The position numbers and the translations under genes were made by a program. The notes below the pieces were generated by a model that ran no database searches, was not told the origin of the DNA, and was given only the letters and a program-made list of their open reading frames with translations. 37,342 nucleotides of DNA from Cylindrotheca closterium (lineage: Eukaryota > Bacillariophyta > Bacillariophyceae > Bacillariales > Bacillariaceae), in the NCBI GenBank assembly GCA_933822405.4, contig CAKOGP040000913.1, forward strand, positions 1 through 37,342, in the 5' to 3' direction. Shown here piece after piece: positions 31,247-37,342 of this stretch. Numbering within the stretch: position 1 is the first letter of the stretch; each line of letters opens with the position of its first letter.

Positions 31247-31717
31247 ATGCGCATGTTGAGATGCACTGGTGATTCATTTCTGGTGGTACGCAGTGCAATT
31301 GATTTTACTACCAACTTTGGAGCCTGCGTTGCCGAAAGTGAAGATTTCCCTTTCATTCAAGATCGTCTTGATGGGGCCATTGAAAATAGGTTTCCCAAAA
31401 CGACGATGTATTGGCTGAGAAGTGACTTTGGCCCAACATTTTCATCTCACCAATTCTCTTCCAATTGTAGTGGATCCAGCCAGAATCCCGTCGTCAAACA
31501 GGAACAAAAACACAACCACTTCATACGCTCCTCCATATTGGAAGAGTCTCATATTCCACTTTCATCCTTAGTTCGCTCCGCCGTCAATATTTCCACAGCT
31601 ATTGGAACCACCTTTCTCCTATTAAACGGGCAAAGTTGCCTACAGTACTATGATCTATGTTTTGATTATGAAAAACACTTTTTGGACGAAGATCCAAGGG
31701 ATCTCCAATCGATTTGA
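31247..31717 (+). CDS. Hypothetical 156-residue open frame
   Basis: An ATG-started frame beginning MRMLRCTGDSFLVVRSAIDF and ending LDEDPRDLQSI. No domain, signal or splice partner was recognised; all frames upstream of the ATG are closed nearby. It sits between the retropepsin-like gene and the convergent FANCM gene, ending 33 bp before the FANCM stop. It could be a young gene, a pseudogene exon or chance. Confidence 0.25.
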   Translation: MRMLRCTGDSFLVVRSAIDFTTNFGACVAESEDFPFIQDRLDGAIENRFPKTTMYWLRSDFGPTFSSHQFSSNCSGSSQNPVVKQEQKHNHFIRSSILEESHIPLSSLVRSAVNISTAIGTTFLLLNGQSCLQYYDLCFDYEKHFLDEDPRDLQSI

Positions 31718-31749
31718 TCTGCCACATGATTCACAACGGTTTCAATCAG

Positions 31750-34700
31750 CTATTGATGATTACGCCATTTGTCTGGAGAGTCATTGTCGCTTTGATGGAC
31801 AACAGAAGAACTCTCGCCAGGAGTTTGCTCCCTTGATTGCAGATCCCGAAAGTAATCCTCTATTTCTTGGGCGTCCCCACCCTGCTGATGATGATGTAAG
31901 ACACTTCGGATAAAATGCATGTTTCCCAAGCCCTCTTGAGAAGATGCTGCTGAAAGGTCAAGACCACAACCTCTGCGATTTAGGACAGGTGTTATGAACT
32001 GATTTTTCCGGTCAAATTGAGCATCCAAGTTTCTGTGATGAAAATTAATGTCCCGCGATGCATCAGGATCAACATTTCCAAGCTCGTCATCAGAATAGTG
32101 CTGGCTTAATTGAGTCGAGTCATTGATAAAGCCGTCGTTGAATATGCTTTCTTCCTCCTCCAGTGCTTCTAGCATGTCATTCTCCGCATCATCGCCCTCC
32201 ATGTCATCATTGGCCTCAATATCTGCTTCGTCAAAAACAAATCTTGCAGCCCCTAGACGCCGCGCCTGCAACACTTCCAGTCTTTTCTTCTTCACCTCAA
32301 CCTTGCTATTATCTCTGTCACAGCCATGAATCTGTCGGCCAACAACCTCGTTGTCTTTGGTAGATATGTGTCCAGCGGCAGATCTCTTGATTATTCTCTT
32401 CGTTAGGAGTGGTTCCTTTGCTCTTGAACACTCCTTACAAAGCCAAGGATCAGCGGACTTTATATCACTTTCGATGGAATAGCACAACTTGTGGAAAGCT
32501 CGGTTGCATCTCCCGTCACACAAGAATATGGGGTTTTCGTCGGTAGATGCGACAGAACGACATAAAGCACAATTTATGTCTTCAGGATCGATATTCACAT
32601 CGTAGTCTGGAGTATCTGTTAGTTCCCCATACCAGTTGGTTCTTGCATTCGACTTTGGCGTTCGGTCGTGGCGGCGAGGACTTTTGCCACAAGTCAAACA
32701 GTCGAGTGATAGCTCCAATGCCGCCCGTTGACATCGCTTGCCCACACTTCGGTCTGCGGTGTGCGATCTGACCTGGCTGCTATTCAAAGAGTGCCCTTTC
32801 GAGACCCCCAGCGGTTTGTTAAATAGGGTTAGAGCGTTGTCGATAGGAGGGTCGGCCCAACGTGAAGCTGGATCATTTTCCTGGGTTGACTGTCTCTTAT
32901 TTCCAACTTTTTTTGCTCCGGGACCGGTCTCTGAATCCATATCACCAGAATTGGTGCCCAAGATCGCGGAGGGCGACATCTTCGCATCTCCAAATGTATT
33001 GGCAGACATCATGCTATCTTCCATCTCGGAGGTAGCAATTGATTTTCTCCCGCATCCAGCATTCATCCCCTCTATCAAGATTTTTCGTTGTCTCTTCAAT
33101 TCCATCAAAGGTATATTCTCTGCCTTTCTCTTCTCAGTTTTCTCATCTGTTCTTCGCTTCAAGGAAATCAGACGGGCATCTGAATCATCAGTTTCGGAAT
33201 GCCTCAGACTGCCAGGTCGGAGTTCCTCCATTCGACAGTTTGAGAGTTCTGATTGATCATTATACGTACCATAATGAGTTTCGCTTACTTGAAAATTGGG
33301 AATATACTTCACGTTGTCCATTTCATCATAGGTCGGTTCGTGTGTCTTGGCTGATGTGCATAGCGGGAGGCAGTTTGTGGGACCTTCCTCCTCGGATGAC
33401 GAGGAATCCTGTGTTGGGAGACGAAAACAAAAGGATCCTCCTTCTAGTGGCATGTCACTATCTTCTTCGTAGCTACTAGGTGGTGGAGTGGGTAACCGAA
33501 ATGTAGGTTGGGGCACAGCATCATGATTGCTATTGGAAACAAGGATCTTCTCGTAAATTCTGGATGACTCTGTGTTGGATCTTCGAAATTGATTTTCTTC
33601 AAGAAACAAAGCGGTGGCTTCTTGTCTTTCGCAAACTTTCTTCTCGACACCATTCAGAGAATGTGATCTAGATTTCGTCAATTCGATTTCATCCCGCCGA
33701 TTCGGGATGCCCAGTTTGCGCAATGCAGGAGCATTAGGAAGGTGACTTGAAGCGTGCGTCTTCTCGTGACCATTTAGAGGCATTTGGACCGGTGGTTTTG
33801 CGATCCTTGCCGGTTTAGTCTCTTGGTCATGCGGAGGAACGATAGGAAAGATAGACTCGATTCCACACGTCAATGAACGCCGGGACATTGTTTTGGCTTT
33901 CACGGGCCTGATACCCTTCAATTTATGAAGGAGTTGGGTGCTCTGTCCTCTGATGTTGGCTCTAAAACTACCGCACCAACCCCTCAATAGAACTGCTCGA
34001 ACAGCCGTCCAGTCGCTATTGGCGGAGATGACCTTCCCCAATAGTTGGCCCCGCTCCTCTTCCTGAGCGGGCCCGAGATTCCAATTTTGAACCTTTGTTT
34101 GCCTTCTAGGGGCTGAATGTCCAACCTGAGAAAATCGAAAACTTCCCGTAATTTTGATGTCTGCAAATTGTCGTGTTGGTTCTCTTGGCAACATAGGTTT
34201 GTGAACTTCCATTTTGAAAGAGCCGCACTTCTTCAATGCTATCATAAGTGTTTGCTCAGCTTGCTTCGATGCCTTATAGGTTCGTTCTTCTTGACCTTCG
34301 GAGATCAAGCAAACAACTCGTCCGTTTCTTTTACGTCCAGTTCGTCCAGTTCTCTGAATCATCCGAATTGGCGAGCGTAACGTATCAAAATTCACAATCA
34401 AGTCAACTTCACCGATGTCTAAACCTTCTTCGCCAATACATGTGCAGACTAGCACATTGTACACATTCTCCCGAAACCATTTGATCACTTGCTGCTGCTC
34501 TGATTGTTTCATGCCTCCCAACCGATTGTCAACATCACCAACAGAACGTTTCGAACTTTGTTGTCCAACAAAATGCCGCGCTCTGACCAATGGATGATAC
34601 TTCTTTAATTGCTCGACTATTTCGGATACCGAATCTCGAAACTGTGAAAAGACTATGGCGCGAGATGACTTTTCTGCCGCTTTGGCACGAGAAAAATGCT

Positions 34701-36248
34701 CGTTCAGCAGCTCGGCTAGCTTTTGAAGCTTCGGGTTGAAACTTTCGACCGAGAGGTCTGAGCTTGTTTTGGATTCAACTGCAGAGTTCGTTGCATTGAG
34801 TACTCGTCTATAAAGATCATCAAAATCTTTAGATCTGATCAGTTTAGCGAGTGGTCCCTTCTGTGGTGTTTGCTTCAAGCGCTGAATTTTAAGCTTGACA
34901 CAGCCAAGGGATTGGTAAGCATCATTCCTGAGCTCAATTAACTTGTATGCAGCTTGAAAATAAGCGCGGACAGAACCACTTGCATTTCTATTTGATTTCA
35001 AATACTCCTGACATGATTTGTGTATCTGGAATGTTGTTACCGTTGCATTGCCCCCTCCAAACTTCAAGGCACCGTGAGCCTTCAGATACTGGAGTATAGG
35101 CTCCAGCATTCGAGTCAAACGTCGCTCGATATCCTTTTGAGATTCATTCTTTGGAACGATGACAATTTCTGAATGCTTCTGATGGACGTAGGGAGCAACC
35201 GAAGGGTCTGTCTTCGTGTAATGGGTGAATTTGTGTTTCTACATGTGTTTCTACAACATGACTGAAAAACTCTTACCTCGTATCGGGCTTCAATTTTGAC
35301 AGCACGTAGAGATTCCACAACCTTTTGAATTGCTTTTATAGAGGTGCCAGGGGTGGCAGATAGTCCTACAATTCTGAATTGAGCACCAGCAAGTTCAAGC
35401 TGTTCGATTACCTTTGTGTACGCATAGTCACCACTTGCTTTATGCGCTTCATCTAGAACTACACAGCATACTCTCGACGCAAAAAAGGTGGCGTCATCAG
35501 AAAGAAGATCCTTTTGTACTGTCTGGGGTGTACAATAGAACATCCTTCGAGATCGCCACAAATCAAAGCGTGTGGATGGCTTTATTCTTCCGGTCAGCAC
35601 TGCAGTGTCAATGCCAGGAATCCCCATTATGCTGTAGCATGCCTGTGCTTGCTGGGTAACAAGGGGCAGGGTGGGGGCTAAGAATATCATTTTCCCTTGA
35701 GGAAACCACCGGTAATAGTTGTACAAGACTACACTAGCAATGAGAGTCTTACCAATTCCTGTAGGAATTGATACAAGACAATTAAAGTTCACCGCGGTCT
35801 CTGAGATCTCTAGCTGGTATTGTCGCAATGGAAAGTTTTCGTTTCGAGGATAGATCCAAGTTGAGCTGGTCTTTGGGTCCAAAGGTACTGGTCCAGACTT
35901 GTACACCGAGCTGAATGTCCACTTTGGGTCGACTTTTCTTCTCGTTTTGCTTGAAGGGCAGTTGATCGACGGTGATTGCCCCGCTAGACGAGGGTGTGAA
36001 ATCGATTCTGACGAGGGAGAATCAGCGGCCAAGTCATTCGATATCCAGTTTGATAACTTCGTTGTCGATGCACGATCTACTGACTTCTTCTGTCTTGAAT
36101 CGTCTGCATGCGTCGAAACTCCGGTTGATTTCGATGCTACCCTTTCTTCCTCGCCCAAGATTTCTACTACGTTGCCGTCGGAGTGCTCTACGATAGATTC
36201 GCTTTCAATGGAGTTTTTCATTTCTCTTCGGGAAGCAGTTCGTAACAT
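31750..36248 (-). CDS. FANCM: FANCM/MPH1-type DNA helicase-translocase with C-terminal PHD finger
   Basis: Exons 36248-35277 and 35211-31750 give 1477 residues. Helicase domain 1 has FPLRQYQLEISE, Walker A PTGIGKT (162-168), MIFLAPTLPLVTQQ, DEAH (266-269) in VVLDEAHKASGDYAYTKV and GLSATPGT. Helicase domain 2 (about 495-625) has AIVFSQFRDSV, CIGEEGLDIGEVDLIVNFD and QRTGRTGRKR. The order, DEAH box and NYYRWFPQGK context mark the FANCM/Hef/Mph1 family, which remodels stalled forks, branch-migrates junctions and limits crossovers. Residues about 1204-1256 (positions 32415-32571) form a C4HC3 PHD finger: CALC, FLCDGRCNRAFHKLC, WLCKEC. A later FINDSTQLSQ resembles a conserved Mph1/plant FANCM C-terminal motif. 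No ERCC4 nuclease-like domain is seen. The N-terminal about 130 residues are Ser-rich and acidic. Further 5' exons cannot be excluded. Confidence 0.9.
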
Positions 36249-36600
36249 ATCGAATCAGACTCGGTGAGATTGATTGTGCCAGATGATTGCCTACAACCCC
36301 AACAGTCTTACCTCTTTGCACATCACACACCTTGGATGATTGATGTTGTGATAGTATGTGCAGGAAGTACAGTGCCATCCAAGCAAACTCTTCGACGGCA
36401 TGAAAGAGGTGTGATTCGTGTCCTGCGTCCTTCGATCCCTGCTGATAGTGTTTGCATGTTGATCTTTTTTATGAGTCCATAAGAAGGTTCTATTTTAGAC
36501 CAATTTTTTAATACAAGCAATGAATTTCGACCCAAAAATCGGATGTACGCACAGACCATATTGGTACAAAATGAACACAAAAAACGGCATATTCCATATA

Positions 36601-36630
36601 GTCTGCAAATGGTGGAAAAGGCAGACATAA
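36601..36630 (+). repeat. Direct repeat R2, copy 1
   Basis: 30 nt containing GTCTGCAAATGGTGGA then AAAGGCAGACATAA. It matches 36972-37001 with one difference (A/G), 371 bp apart. Confidence 0.9.
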
Positions 36631-36879
36631 CGTGCCGTAAAGGCTAAAAACTAAGAAGAAATATTTAGTCGACTGAGTCGAGCATCAGAGTTGGTCGACA
36701 GTAGCAGTCTCAATTGGGGAATCAATCAGCTAAAAACGGTCGAATGAGTCGGAGCAAAAAGGAAGCATTTTTGCTTTGGTGGTCAAACTGCGACACGGTG
36801 CGACACGGAGCTACAGGCAAATGTATACTAAATAAATAGCTTAATTTCTGACACCCGAACACCAAACCCCACCGTACAT

Positions 36880-36956
36880 CTCAGTTTTCACGTGCACACC
36901 CGCGAAGTAGTAAGCAAAGCTGCCCGGGGAAAAGAAGACGGGCCACTTTGCAGATA
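36880..36956 (+). repeat. Dispersed repeat R1, long copy
   Basis: Contains CTCAGTTTTCACGTGCACAC, then GCGAAGTAGTAAGCAAAGC, and ends GGGCCACTTTGCAGAT. The copy at 29293-29342 lacks the central part. Same orientation. Confidence 0.85.
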
Positions 36957-36971
36957 AATGTACAGGGTAAG

Positions 36972-37001
36972 GTCTGCAAATGGTGGAGAAGGCAGACATA
37001 A
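36972..37001 (+). repeat. Direct repeat R2, copy 2
   Basis: Second copy of the 30-nt sequence at 36601-36630, directly downstream of R1. Confidence 0.9.
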
Positions 37002-37342
37002 TGATCATGCAAGACGGTAGACGGACTGGCAAGAGAAGACTCCTGTCTTCACGCCAACAGTCATGTCGTCAGTCGCTTAAGCGAAGTAACGGTAATTCAT
37101 TAGACGAAAATTCGGGGACGATCGGCATGGCAAACGAAGGCGTGAACACAAGCATTCTTTTTGCCAAGTGCAAGATGAGACGATGAAGAGCTAAGGAACC
37201 ACGATCATCTGAAATAGTTCAGAACGATTATATCTTTTTTTCTTTCATCTACTCATTACCGGACTCCCGGAGTCGTCCATCCAAATTTGCCCAGGTTGCA
37301 TTCTCAAATCCGATTTGAGCCCAATCAACCTGTGGCATCCCA

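Larger units (their letters stand above)
36249..37342. other. Gene-poor right end with short repeats
   Basis: About 1.1 kb upstream of FANCM. It holds a 30-nt direct repeat (36601-36630 and 36972-37001) and dispersed repeat R1 (36880-36956). A 68-codon frame at 36980-37186 starts inside the repeat and has no recognised motif. No confident gene. Confidence 0.5.

Noticed and set aside
36980..37186. 68-codon frame at the right end
   Set aside because: It starts inside repeat R2, has no motif and no splice evidence; may be chance or the first exon of a gene beyond the window.
1..37342. tRNA, rRNA or self-splicing RNA genes
   Set aside because: I looked for T-arm-like GTTCRANNC boxes and conserved rRNA strings and found none convincing; a covariance search would be needed to exclude short RNAs.

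Overview
This is nuclear DNA from a eukaryotic alga, most likely a diatom or close stramenopile relative. Genes are dense and carry short GT-AG introns (about 45-140 bp). Four encoded proteins begin with a hydrophobic signal segment that ends in an A-F or G-F junction (STAF, GTAF, VTGF, TIAF). That pattern resembles the ASAFAP-type bipartite plastid leader of algae with secondary red plastids. Exon joins were read by eye from splice signals and frame continuity; none is confirmed by transcripts.

Layout. Positions 1-3448 hold no confident gene: a relic with a GCR1-like segment, a degenerate tandem duplication, a TTA microsatellite and a GGTACC-rich palindromic patch. Then follow: a JmjC/cupin-type 2-oxoglutarate oxygenase, possibly with a Tudor-like C-terminus (3449-5427, -); a seven-exon MATE transporter (5659-7689, +); a large Golgi-type membrane protein with an epimerase-like domain (7751-11098, -); a dynactin p150-like protein with CAP-Gly and coiled coil (11574-15732, +); a plastid HCF173-like SDR/CIA30 protein (16014-18612, +); a prolyl-4-hydroxylase-like oxygenase with a leader (18815-20697, +); DNA polymerase delta subunit 3 (21148-22402, -); and a four-helix membrane protein with an Asp/Tyr/Gln repeat tail (22826-24078, -). 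A decayed Crypton-type tyrosine recombinase lies at 24804-25351 in a gene-poor gap. After it come canonical poly(A) polymerase (26379-28423, +), NHP2 (28554-29003, -), a plastid-type protein with two retropepsin-like lobes (29426-30694, +) and a FANCM helicase with an added PHD finger (31750-36248, -). The right end (36249-37342) is non-coding with short repeats, one of which also occurs near 29300.

Functionally this is a mixed housekeeping region: RNA processing (poly(A) polymerase, NHP2), replication and repair (POLD3, FANCM), the microtubule motor adaptor, photosystem biogenesis (HCF173) and organelle-directed enzymes. It is not an operon or a defence island. Many neighbours are paired head-to-head or tail-to-tail with small gaps (MATE/epimerase 61 bp; poly(A) polymerase/NHP2 130 bp). 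The most unusual items are the FANCM-PHD architecture, the epimerase-like protein with a changed catalytic tyrosine and a roughly 480-residue unexplained C-terminus, the SAP-like plus double retropepsin protein, the possible oxygenase-Tudor fusion, and the three exact-length 15-residue repeats in the membrane protein tail.
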